In this document: one piece after another, positions 56,822 through 63,935 of the stretch
How positions within the stretch are numbered: the first letter of the stretch is position 1
Layout: every line of letters starts with the position of its first letter
Assembly (NCBI RefSeq): GCF_009827435.1
Contig: NZ_WTYM01000057.1
Span: forward strand, 62,001-126,000
Source: Croceibacterium salegens
Lineage (GTDB): Bacteria; Pseudomonadota; Alphaproteobacteria; Sphingomonadales; Sphingomonadaceae
DNA length: 64,000 bases
Direction: 5' to 3'
Program-made: the position numbers and the translations under genes
Notes under the pieces: model-generated
Told to the model about the DNA's origin: nothing
Database searches by the model: none
What the model saw: only the letters and a program-made list of their open reading frames with translations

Positions 56822-56867
56822 CAGGCCCCCAAAAGCGGCCTGTCCGCTAACGACCCAATTGCGGACG
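56822..56867 (+). repeat. Cassette 5' repeat, copy 2 (46 bp)
   Basis: Identical to 56047-56092; the sequences diverge immediately after GCGGACG. Confidence 0.9.
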
Positions 56868-56895
56868 TTGACGCACCTGTCCTAATGTCGTCCTC

Positions 56896-57234
56896 ATGGA
56901 CAATGGACAAGCCGGTGTGTGCGACCGCTTTGGCGCGGAGTTTCATCCAGCCCACCCCAACTTGAAGCTGGGGTTGGCCTTGGCGACCTTGGGCCGAGAA
57001 CCCATAAACGGCCTTCGTCATCCTCCGACGGGCGATACGACCGGCTGGTATGTCTGGGCAGGAGAGAAGCTCTCGACCGCAGCGGATTTTTTCCAGTCGG
57101 TTCACGCCGACCATCTCAATGAAATTTTGCCAAGGATAGTCCCCTATCTGGGACTAGCACCTGGATGGCGTTTCCAAATCGCGCCTGACCACGAAGATGT
57201 GTGGTTTGACGCGAGTTTGATAAACGCGAGGTAG
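56896..57234 (+). CDS. Cassette-borne Imm33/DUF2185-like protein
   Basis: A 112-residue soluble protein. The second half, TTGWYVWAGEKLSTAADFFQ then HADHLNEILPRIVPYLGLAP and GWRFQIAPDHEDVWFDASL, matches my memory of the DUF2185/Imm33 family (WYxWxGE, dFF.P.H..HL, PyLgLpPGwRF.ia..yEDVWfD). Members are found as putative immunity proteins beside polymorphic toxins and as stand-alone genes. No toxin gene is seen here. ATG 56896 lacks a good ribosome binding site; GTG at codon 8 is an alternative. It is oriented against comM and fills cassette 2. Confidence 0.65.
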   Translation: MDNGQAGVCDRFGAEFHPAHPNLKLGLALATLGREPINGLRHPPTGDTTGWYVWAGEKLSTAADFFQSVHADHLNEILPRIVPYLGLAPGWRFQIAPDHEDVWFDASLINAR

Positions 57235-57240
57235 TGTCCT

Positions 57241-57326
57241 CTTTCCACCCATTAGCTGACTTCGGGGGCTGACTATGTAACACCCGATAGTCGCCGTTCC
57301 TGTGTGGGTCTTTACAACACAACAGG
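57241..57326 (+). repeat. Cassette 3' repeat, copy 2 (86 bp)
   Basis: Identical over its full length to 56728-56813. It borders the comM 5' half through the third AGCAGGTT. Confidence 0.9.
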
Positions 57327-57334
57327 AGCAGGTT
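57327..57334. repeat. Junction 8-mer AGCAGGTT, cassette 2/comM border
   Basis: The third direct copy. Reading the comM strand, it is preceded by the intact ...GGHN codons and followed by foreign sequence. Confidence 0.85.
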
Positions 57335-58040
57335 GTGTCCGCCCGCCGCGGCAATCTCGAGTGCCCGCTTGGCGGTTTCCTGTCCCTTGACCTGCCGAAG
57401 GTCGGGACCGCCCTCGGGTTCCTCCGCCTCGCCCGGCTGCGGCTCGGGCAGGGACTGCACGCCCTTGAGATGGTCGAGAAGGCTGACGAGGTCGGGGGCG
57501 GCGCAGACGGGGATGCCGCTGGCCCAGCGCGCCTCGGCCCCTTGCCCTGCTGGGCAGATCAGCCCCTTGTCGCAGGCGCTGGCATGGAGTGCGGCGAGCA
57601 GTACGCCGGGACTTGGCACGACTCGTCCGTCGAGCGCCATTTCGCCGACCGCGATTCAGTCGCCGAGCTGTTCGGCGTCGGTCACGCCCATCGCCGCGAG
57701 CAGGGCGAGGGCGATCGGCAGGTCGTAATGGCTGCCTTCCTTGGGCAGGTCGGCCGGCGAGAGGTTGATGGTGATGCGCTTGGGCGGTAGCGCCAGCCCC
57801 ATCGCGGCGAGCGCGGCCTGGACCCGCTCGCGGCTTTCGCCCACCGCCTTGTCGGGCAGGCCGACCACGTTGAAGCGCGGCAGGCCCCGAGCGATCTGGC
57901 ACTGCACCTCGACGGCGCGCGCCTCCAGCCCGAGATAGGCAACCGTCGATACCAATGCGACCACGTAATCCCCCTGATTTCTGAATGTGATAGCGGCAGG
58001 ACCGGGGATGTCGAGGGGCGACGAGGGACGATCTTCAGGT

Positions 58041-58140
58041 TCGTCCTTGCGACCCCGGCCCTGTGCCGGGGGAAGCAATCCAGGGCGGCACTGTGCCGCG
58101 CTGGATTGCCGCGCCGCCTTCGGCGGCACGCAATGACGAA
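58041..58140. repeat. Palindromic intergenic repeat (GCAATCCAG family), copy 1
   Basis: The outer ends TCGTCCTTGCG and CGCAATGACGA are near complements. The core GCAATCCAG ... CTGGATTGC forms a long hairpin. A related unit is at 61859-61950. Such repeats are common in alphaproteobacterial intergenic DNA (recollection). It lies in the gap between comM and the 58235 gene. Confidence 0.75.
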
Positions 58141-58234
58141 GGAAAGGGAGCGAGAGTTCCTCCCGATATGGTGAATCCGCCGGCAACCCTTTGCCTTTAC
58201 CGCTGCGTGACGGGCGCGGGCCGAGGATCGGGCG

Positions 58235-58963
58235 ATGCGCTGGATCGGATCCTTCGTCCTGGCTCTTGCCGCTTTCGCCGCCGCTCCGGCGCAGGCGCAA
58301 TCGCGCACGGTGGTCTATGTCGAAGAGTGGGTCGAGGTCGGCAATTCGGCCACCCGCTTCGTCATGCCGCCCGCGGTGCAGGCCGACGAACGGGCCATCG
58401 CCGCCTACGGACCGTTCCGCGTGCTCGACGATCGTACCGCTGCGCTGGTCGGATCGACCGACGCGCGTACCCCGGGCCTGTTCGCGGCGATGATGCGCGA
58501 TTTTCCCGGCATCGTACGGCTCGACATGATCGAATGCGCTGGGACTGCCGACGACCGTTCGAACCTGCAGCTCGGCCGGATGATTCGCGCCGCGGGGCTT
58601 ATGACCCGTGTTCCCGACGGCGGTTCGGTCCGTTCGGGCGGGGTCGAACTGTTCCTTGCCGGTGCGAATCGCGAGGTCGACGACGGCGCCGAGTTCGCGG
58701 TCCATGCCTGGCAGGACGAGGACGGCTTGCAGGCTTCCGACTATTCGGAAAGCGCGTCGGAAAATGCCAAGTATCTCGTCTATTACCGGGAAATGGGTAT
58801 GAGCGCCGAGCAGGCCCGGGCCTTCTACGCGATGACCAATTCGGTGCCGTTCGAGCAGGCCCGCTGGATCGACGCAGGCGAGATGCGGCAGTGGATCGGT
58901 CAGGACGCACGGGCCAGCGCGCCAAAGCTCGCCTATCTTGACTTGGGGCTCTTGCTCAACTAA
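58235..58963 (+). CDS. Periplasmic protein of the COG3904 type
   Basis: A 242-residue protein with signal peptide MRWIGSFVLALAAFAAAPAQA. The body contains LQLGRMIRAAGLMTRVPDGG followed by SVRSGGVELFLAGANREVDD and a later FAVHAWQDEDG. This series of small-residue motifs resembles COG3904 proteins, which are distantly ClpP/crotonase-like; whether a catalytic Ser and His are present is unclear. It is a single gene ending at a good terminator before rpmH. Confidence 0.65.
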   Translation: MRWIGSFVLALAAFAAAPAQAQSRTVVYVEEWVEVGNSATRFVMPPAVQADERAIAAYGPFRVLDDRTAALVGSTDARTPGLFAAMMRDFPGIVRLDMIECAGTADDRSNLQLGRMIRAAGLMTRVPDGGSVRSGGVELFLAGANREVDDGAEFAVHAWQDEDGLQASDYSESASENAKYLVYYREMGMSAEQARAFYAMTNSVPFEQARWIDAGEMRQWIGQDARASAPKLAYLDLGLLLN

Positions 58964-58981
58964 CCGCGCGCCCACAGTTGA

Positions 58982-59007
58982 GGCCGCCTTAGCCGGCGGC
59001 CGTTTTT
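58982..59007 (+). terminator. Intrinsic terminator between the COG3904-like gene and rpmH
   Basis: A 7-bp perfect GC stem (GGCCGCC / GGCGGCC, 6-base loop) followed by GTTTTTATT. It lies 18 bases after the upstream stop and 23 before the rpmH start. Confidence 0.8.
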
Positions 59008-59029
59008 ATTGCATTCGAGGACATACCCC

Positions 59030-59164
59030 ATGAAGCGCACTTTCCAGCCGAGCAATCTCGTGCGCAAGCGCCGCCACGGTTTCCGCGCCCGCAAGGCCAC
59101 TGTCGGTGGCCGCAAGGTCCTGCGCGCCCGTCGCGCCCGCGGCCGCAAGAAGCTCTGCGCCTGA
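59030..59164 (+). CDS. rpmH: 50S ribosomal protein L34
   Basis: The 44-residue L34 protein ([39 protein letters not shown]). It heads the conserved rpmH-rnpA-yidD-yidC-engB series. The 283-base gap to rnpA is longer than usual and holds an inverted repeat. Confidence 0.97.
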   Translation: MKRTFQPSNLVRKRRHGFRARKATVGGRKVLRARRARGRKKLCA

Positions 59165-59405
59165 TTTGTATTTCGAACGCCCATCCGGGCGTTCGTCCTC
59201 GCTAGGCGGGCAGCAAGCTGTCCCCGCTGCGGACGTGCGTTCGCGCTTTGGCTGCCGCAACCAAGAACGAATCATAGCTGATTGGCGATGAAACGGTCCG
59301 CGACCAGCGGACCGCAAGGCCGACTGGCCGCCCGCAGGTGCCCCGGAGCGTAGCGAAGGGAACAGCACCGAGGACGCCCGCCCGGATGGGCGGGCACGAA
59401 ACAAA
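59165..59405. repeat. Interval between rpmH and rnpA bounded by inverted hairpin arms
   Basis: Arms at 59165-59201 and 59369-59405 are near-complementary, each containing its own small hairpin (CGCCCATCCGGGCG and CCGCCCGGATGGGCGG) and a TTTCG/CGAAA outer part. The roughly 170 bases between show no ORF of interest. It may be a MITE-like insertion or a structured RNA processed between rpmH and rnpA. Confidence 0.5.
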
Positions 59406-59447
59406 AGATTCCCCCTCGCGCGAATCGCTCCCTATCTAGCCCCCACA

Positions 59448-59813
59448 ATGAGCGAGCCGCTCCACACCATCCGCAAACGCGCGGACTTTCTTGCCGCCAA
59501 CCGGGGGCTGCGCAACGCACGTGCTGGTTTCGTGCTGCTGACTCGCGGCAACGAGGGGCAGGGCAAGCGCTTCGGGGTCACCGTCACCAAGAAGATCGGC
59601 AATTCCGTCGTCCGCAACCGTATGAAGCGGCGCTTTCGCGAGCTGCTGCGCGCGGCGTTGCCGGGCGAGGGGCTGGCCGATACCGACCACGTGCTGATCG
59701 GCCGCGAAGGCGGGGTCGAGCGCGATTTCGCAAAGATGCGCGACGAACTTTCGCAGGCGCTCGCCCGGGCGCGCGAGGGCAAGGGCGACCCGGCCCGCAG
59801 GCGCAAGCGGTGA
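59448..59813 (+). CDS. rnpA: Ribonuclease P protein component
   Basis: The 121-residue protein subunit of RNase P, which helps the RNA subunit remove 5' leaders from pre-tRNA. The RNR signature is [20 protein letters not shown], preceded by RFGVTVTKK. The N-terminal [12 protein letters not shown] is typical. Its stop overlaps the yidD start by 4 bases (GTGA). Confidence 0.96.
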   Translation: MSEPLHTIRKRADFLAANRGLRNARAGFVLLTRGNEGQGKRFGVTVTKKIGNSVVRNRMKRRFRELLRAALPGEGLADTDHVLIGREGGVERDFAKMRDELSQALARAREGKGDPARRRKR

Positions 59814-60019
59814 AACAGGCATTGATCTTCGTCGCGCGCGCGTGGCAGCTGGGTCCGAGCCGCGTCCTGCCGCCTTCGTGCCGTTACCAGCCATCGTGTT
59901 CGCAGTACGCTATCGACGCATTGCAGAAATACGGGGCGATCAAGGGTGGATGGATGGCGATCAAGCGTATATTGCGCTGCCACCCTTGGGGGGGACACGG
60001 GCACGACCCGGTGCCTTGA
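59810..60019 (+). CDS. yidD: Membrane protein insertion efficiency factor YidD
   Basis: A 69-residue protein of the YidD/Haemolytic family. It has the conserved cysteines and basic residues in [20 protein letters not shown] and ends [13 protein letters not shown]. It supports YidC-dependent insertion at the inner membrane. The GTG start is inside the rnpA stop region. Confidence 0.95.
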   Translation: MKQALIFVARAWQLGPSRVLPPSCRYQPSCSQYAIDALQKYGAIKGGWMAIKRILRCHPWGGHGHDPVP

Positions 60020-60053
60020 GTGGGTCGCATGAGTTCGTAACTAGGGATCTTTC

Positions 60054-61847
60054 GTGGACAACCAGCGCAACCTTATCCTCGCCGTCGTGCTGAGCGCGGC
60101 ACTGCTTTTCGGCTGGGATTTCGCCATGAACCGGCTCTATCCGCAGCCGGACAAAACTCTCGACGCACCCGTTGCCACTGCCGGCGCGGAAATTCCCGCG
60201 GACGATGCGGATCCCGCGATCAATTCGCGCGCCCGTAGCCGCGATGGCGGTCTCACCAACGCCGATGACATCGCGCTCGAGGCGAAAGACCTTGCGGTCG
60301 AACTCAAGGCTCCCGACCGCGTGAAGATCGACGCTCCCGAAGTGGCGGGTTCGATCAACCCGGTCGGCGCGCGCATCGACGACGTGACGCTCAAGACTCA
60401 CCGCCAGTCGGTTGAGAAGAATTCCGGTCCGGTCCAGTTGTTCTCGCCCGCGGGCACTCCGGCGCAGCAGTTCGCCCAGTTCGGCTGGGTGGGTGAGGGC
60501 ATCAAGCTGCCCGACGCAAAGACTCCGTGGCAGACCTCGGGTGGCCCGCTTGCGCCCGGCAGCCCGGTCACGCTGACCTGGGACAACGGCGAGGGGCAGA
60601 CCTTCCGCACCGTGTTCTCGATCGACGATCGCTACATGTTCACCGCCGAACAGACGATGGCCAACACCTCGTCCGCGCCGGTGGTCGCGCAGCCCTATGC
60701 CTTCCTCAACCGCACCAGCAAGACCGCCAGCCAGGACACCTGGAACGTCCAGTCGGGCCCGATCGGCCAGTTCGGCGGCTCGGTCAATTTCAGCTACGAC
60801 TACGATGATCTCGACGAGTCACGGCAGGTTACGCCCGAGGGGAAGGCCGGCTGGATCGGCTTCACCGACATCTACTGGCTCTCCGCGCTGGTGCCGCAAG
60901 TCGGCGTGGCGACGACCACCGACTTCCGCGCGCTCGGCAAGCAGGACTACCGCGCCGACATGATCTACGAACCGGTCACCGTCGCCGCCGGCAAGCAGGT
61001 GACGCGCACCACGCGGCTCTTCGCCGGGGCCAAGGAAAGCGACGTGCTCGACGCCTACGAGGACCAGGGCATAGGCAACTTCGGCCTGTCCATCGACTGG
61101 GGCTGGTTCCGCTGGTTCGAGAAACCGATCTTCTGGCTGCTCAAGGAGCTCTTCCACCTCGTCGGCAATTTCGGTGTGGCGATCATGCTGCTGACCGTCA
61201 TCATTCGCGGCCTGATGTTCCCGGTGGCGCAGAAGGGCTTCGCCAGCATGGCACAGATGCGCGCCGTGCAGCCCAAGATGAAGGCGCTTCAGGATCGCTA
61301 CAAGGATGACAAGGTCAAGCTCCAGGAAGAGATGAGCAAGCTCTACCGGGACGAGAAGATCAATCCGCTGTCGGGCTGCCTGCCGATCTTCGTGCAGATT
61401 CCGGTGTTCTTCGCGCTCTACAAGACGCTGCTGCTGTCGATCGAGATGCGTCACCAGCCATTCGTGCTGTGGATCAAGGACCTTTCGGCTCCCGACCCGG
61501 CGCACCTGCTGAACCTGTTCGGCCTGCTCGACTTCACGGTGCCGGGCTTCCTGGCGATCGGCCCGCTGGCCTTGCTGCTGGGCGTGACCATGTGGCTGAC
61601 CTTCCGCCTCAACCCGTCGGCGATGGACCCGGTGCAGCAGCAGATCTTTTCGATCATGCCGTGGGTGATGATGTTCGTCATGGCGCCGTTCGCGGCCGGC
61701 CTGCTGCTCTACTGGATCACCTCGAACGTACTCTCGGTGGCGCAGCAGCAGTACCTCTATTCGAAGCACCCGCAGTTGAAGGCGCAGGCAGATAAGGACA
61801 AGGCCGACAAGGCGAGGGCTGCGGAACGCGGGAAGCTGGAGGGGTGA
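60054..61847 (+). CDS. yidC: Membrane protein insertase YidC
   Basis: A 597-residue Gram-negative YidC. TM1 (LILAVVLSAALLFGWDFAM) is followed by a large periplasmic beta domain to about residue 345. The conserved five-helix insertase core then contains FGVAIMLLTVIIRGLMFPVA, the cytoplasmic loop MAQMRAVQPKMKALQDRYKD, SGCLPIFVQIPVFFALYKTL and ITSNVLSVAQQQYL. The start is GTG at 60054. It functions alone or with SecYEG to insert inner membrane proteins. Confidence 0.96.
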   Translation: MDNQRNLILAVVLSAALLFGWDFAMNRLYPQPDKTLDAPVATAGAEIPADDADPAINSRARSRDGGLTNADDIALEAKDLAVELKAPDRVKIDAPEVAGSINPVGARIDDVTLKTHRQSVEKNSGPVQLFSPAGTPAQQFAQFGWVGEGIKLPDAKTPWQTSGGPLAPGSPVTLTWDNGEGQTFRTVFSIDDRYMFTAEQTMANTSSAPVVAQPYAFLNRTSKTASQDTWNVQSGPIGQFGGSVNFSYDYDDLDESRQVTPEGKAGWIGFTDIYWLSALVPQVGVATTTDFRALGKQDYRADMIYEPVTVAAGKQVTRTTRLFAGAKESDVLDAYEDQGIGNFGLSIDWGWFRWFEKPIFWLLKELFHLVGNFGVAIMLLTVIIRGLMFPVAQKGFASMAQMRAVQPKMKALQDRYKDDKVKLQEEMSKLYRDEKINPLSGCLPIFVQIPVFFALYKTLLLSIEMRHQPFVLWIKDLSAPDPAHLLNLFGLLDFTVPGFLAIGPLALLLGVTMWLTFRLNPSAMDPVQQQIFSIMPWVMMFVMAPFAAGLLLYWITSNVLSVAQQQYLYSKHPQLKAQADKDKADKARAAERGKLEG

Positions 61848-61858
61848 TCTTGCTCATT

Positions 61859-61950
61859 CGTCATTGCGAGGGGCAAAGCCTCGAAGCAATCCAGGGCGGC
61901 ACGCATCAGCCCTCGATTGCGGCGCGACCTGTGGTCGCTCGCAATGACGA
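61859..61950. repeat. Palindromic intergenic repeat (GCAATCCAG family), copy 2
   Basis: CGTCATTGCGAG at the left and CTCGCAATGACG at the right are complementary, with AGCAATCCAG inside. It fills the space between yidC and engB; an ATG at 61944 lies inside its right arm. Confidence 0.8.
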
Positions 61951-61961
61951 CAGGAAGTGAC

Positions 61962-62594
61962 GTGAGCGAAGACCTTTCCGCAGAAGCCGCCCGGCTGTTC
62001 TCCGGCCGGGTCGAGTTCCTGCTGTCCGCCCCGCAGCTCAAGTTCCTGCCCGAGGGCGACGTTCCCGAAGTTGCCTTCTGCGGCCGCTCGAACGTCGGCA
62101 AGTCCTCGCTGCTCAACGCGCTGACCGGGCGGCGGGCGATCGCACGCACGTCGGTCACGCCGGGACGCACGCAGGAACTCAACTTCTTCGAGGTCGGCGA
62201 ACCGACGCAGTTCCGGCTGGTCGACATGCCGGGCTACGGCTTCGCCAAGGCCCCGGTGAAGGTGGTCGAAAAGTGGAAGCAGCTCGTCCGCACCTACCTG
62301 CGCGGCCGCCCGGTGCTCAAGCGCACGCTGGTCCTGATCGACGCGCGCCACGGCGTGAAGCCGGTCGACGCCGAGATGATGACCATGCTCGACGAGACGG
62401 CGGTGAGCTACCGGCTGGTGCTGACCAAGGCCGATAAGGTCAAGGCCAGCGACCTCGCCGCGACGCTGGCTAAGGTCGAGGCCGAAGCGAGGAAACACCC
62501 GGCAGCATACCCGCAGATCCACGTGACCAGTTCGGAGTCCAAGCTGGGCATTGACGAACTACGCGCGGCGGTTCTGACCGACGTCAGGATCTGA
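61962..62594 (+). CDS. engB: Ribosome biogenesis GTPase EngB (YihA/YsxC)
   Basis: A 210-residue GTPase needed for 50S subunit assembly and septation. G1 is AFCGRSNVGKSSLLNALTG, G2 is in RTSVTPGRTQ, G3 is LVDMPGYGFAKAP, G4 is LTKADKVKA and G5 is near HVTSSESKLG. I chose GTG 61962, which has AGGAAG upstream; the ATG at 61944 sits inside a repetitive element and would add six residues. It is the last gene of the rpmH-yidC series. Confidence 0.94.
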   Translation: MSEDLSAEAARLFSGRVEFLLSAPQLKFLPEGDVPEVAFCGRSNVGKSSLLNALTGRRAIARTSVTPGRTQELNFFEVGEPTQFRLVDMPGYGFAKAPVKVVEKWKQLVRTYLRGRPVLKRTLVLIDARHGVKPVDAEMMTMLDETAVSYRLVLTKADKVKASDLAATLAKVEAEARKHPAAYPQIHVTSSESKLGIDELRAAVLTDVRI

Positions 62595-62607
62595 TAACCT
62601 GTTGGGA

Positions 62608-62636
62608 ACCGGCAGAATTCACCGAATTCTGCCGGT
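62608..62636 (+). terminator. Perfect 13-bp stem-loop after engB
   Basis: ACCGGCAGAATTC and its exact complement are separated by only 3 bases, 14 bases after the engB stop. No U tract follows, so it may be an RNA-stabilising hairpin as well as a terminator. Confidence 0.55.
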
Positions 62637-62662
62637 CGGCTAACGATCCAAGAGCGGGCATT
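62634..62662 (+). repeat. Degenerate copy of the cassette 5' repeat
   Basis: GCTAACGA-CCAA--GCGG matches 56842-56870 at about 22 of 29 positions. It is about 5 kb from comM and has no cassette-like ORF. Confidence 0.4.
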
Positions 62663-62682
62663 CCAATCCCAGAACCATCGTA

Positions 62683-62702
62683 ATTCCCGCGAGAGCGGGA
62701 AT
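62683..62702. repeat. Small hairpin ATTCCCGC-gaga-GCGGGAAT
   Basis: A perfect 8-bp stem with a 4-base loop between engB and the GFA-type gene. It could end the minus-strand GFA transcript, which stops 32 bases away. Confidence 0.5.
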
Positions 62703-62733
62703 CCCGCTTGTCGGGTCTCAATTGCAGCAACCG

Positions 62734-63231
62734 TCACCCCTCCACGGAATTCGCAATTTCAGTGCTCGCGCAGTTTCGAAACGAGTGGGAATCATGCCCT
62801 TCCGGCCAGACGAAATCCGGTCGTAAGCCGCCGTACACAGGGCGTCCGTCATCGGACTGGGCGTAGCCTTTCGTCTCATCCCAGAATGCGTGATAGGTCG
62901 CTTTGGGAAAACTCGCGTCGTCATAACCCATCACGTTCGGTACCACGACGCGGATTCGCTTGTTTCTGTCATTGAGCATCAGCACCGTGTTGCATTCCTC
63001 GCAGAGGCAAATCTCCACAGGCCCGTCTGGATTATCGGCGTTGAAAGGCACGCGTTTCATCGCGGCTTCGTTGTCAGTCGAAACGTCAAGGTGATTAAAG
63101 AAGGCGTCATGGGTCGTATGCTCGCCGGTGACCTTCTTGCAGACATTGCAATGGCACTCGTGATTGTCGATGGGCTCGGCCGAAACGCTGACCGGATGAT
63201 GCGTGCAACCGCCTGAATAATGGAGGGGCAT
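62734..63231 (-). CDS. GFA/CENP-V family protein with altered zinc ligands
   Basis: A 165-residue protein of the glutathione-dependent formaldehyde-activating enzyme-like family. The zinc motifs are SGGCTHHPVSVS, NHECHCNVCKKVTGEHTTHD and EICLCEECNTVLMLND. The family usually has C-x-C near the N-terminus; here the second Cys is replaced by His. The C-terminal half is ordinary soluble sequence. Catalysis in this family is poorly established. It is a single gene with its start at 63231. Confidence 0.7.
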   Translation of the reverse strand: MPLHYSGGCTHHPVSVSAEPIDNHECHCNVCKKVTGEHTTHDAFFNHLDVSTDNEAAMKRVPFNADNPDGPVEICLCEECNTVLMLNDRNKRIRVVVPNVMGYDDASFPKATYHAFWDETKGYAQSDDGRPVYGGLRPDFVWPEGHDSHSFRNCASTEIANSVEG

Positions 63232-63418
63232 AGCTTCGATTCTTGGATCGCTACCGAGCCATATACACTGGAAGCCGATTTAGCCATCATGGCTCTCGGC
63301 GCCAGCCAATCAAAGAATGCGTTTTTTGGAGGAAGGGGTCTCACTGTTAGCCGCGTTTCACCCGTTTGAGGACGTCGTGGGTCGAGCGAGATTGCACCAC
63401 TAGGCCAGTGAAGACCTC

Positions 63419-63904
63419 TTAGCGTCTTGCAGGGGCGGGGAGCAGGCCATGCACTTCGCGGCGGGAGAACTTCCACTTGCCGTCCTGGCGCACGATGGTG
63501 TCGTGGTATTCCGCCATCAGCGCGGGCTTCGGCGCGCCGTCTTCGCCGGGGACCATGAAGAACGACTTCGAGGTGGCGGTGGCGCTGTCGGGGCCGGTCA
63601 GTTCGACCTGCTCGTTGAAGAAGACGTGGAAGTTGAGCTCGCCGAAGCCGAGCGCGTTCTCGGCGAAGGTCTGCTTCATCGCCGCGCCCGCTTCCGTGCC
63701 CCTGGTCTCGCCCCCGGCTCCGCCGACGTAGACCCCGTCACTGGCGAACAGCGCGGCGAAACCGTCGAAGTCGCGGGCGTCGATGGTCTTGCCGTAATCC
63801 ATCAGCAGGTCGTGGATCGCGGCGCGGTCGGCGGCTTCGCTGCCGGGCTGAGAGCAGGCTGCCAGCGCAAGCGCGGCGGCGATGGCGATGGCGATGCGAT
63901 GCAT
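63419..63904 (-). CDS. SnoaL/NTF2-like lipoprotein
   Basis: A 161-residue protein. The signal MHRIAIAIAAALALAAC has a lipobox (LAAC, Cys17). The mature region fits the SnoaL-like fold: DRAAIHDLLMDYGKTIDARD at the start, FDGFAALFASDGVYVG, and the final strand MAEYHDTIVRQDGKWKFSRR. The function is unknown. The start at 63904 is fixed by the signal peptide; in-frame sequence upstream overlaps the end of the next gene. Confidence 0.85.
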   Translation of the reverse strand: MHRIAIAIAAALALAACSQPGSEAADRAAIHDLLMDYGKTIDARDFDGFAALFASDGVYVGGAGGETRGTEAGAAMKQTFAENALGFGELNFHVFFNEQVELTGPDSATATSKSFFMVPGEDGAPKPALMAEYHDTIVRQDGKWKFSRREVHGLLPAPARR

Positions 63905-63935
63905 GTTCACTCCAGCCCCTCCCCTTGCGCCCGCG

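Larger units (their letters stand above)
56822..57326 (+). mobile_element. Gene cassette 2 inserted in comM
   Basis: A 505-bp unit with the same 46-bp start and 86-bp end as cassette 1 and a different ORF (56896-57234). The ORF stop is 6 bases from the 3' repeat. It shares the middle AGCAGGTT with cassette 1 and abuts the comM 5' half through the third copy. Two different cargos between identical ends argue for modular capture and against a simple duplication. Confidence 0.8.
55168..57964 (-). pseudogene. comM: comM (Mg chelatase-like AAA+ ATPase), split by two cassettes and an in-frame stop
   Basis: ComM is a branch-migration helicase used in natural transformation. The 5' part (57964-57335, GTG start with GGGGGA upstream) encodes VARGLP-type ComM sequence: IARGLPRFNVVGLPDKAVGE, KRITINLSPADLPKEGSHYD and VKGQETAKRALEIAAAGGHN. 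The 3' part (56046-55168) resumes exactly with LLMIGPPGAGKSLLASCLPG (Walker A), LFLDELPEFQRAVLDSLRQP, and runs to the natural C-terminus. Between them lie 1288 bases of two tandem cassettes. Removing exactly 1288 bases rejoins the two halves in frame. Independently, codon 57658-57656 is TGA (after DAEQLGD, before IAVGEMALDG), so the gene would not work even without the insertion. Confidence 0.9.

Noticed and set aside
56039-57334. Ordinary IS element insertion
   Set aside because: No transposase ORF and no simple terminal inverted repeats; identical ends around two different ORFs fit cassettes better, although a non-autonomous element cannot be excluded.
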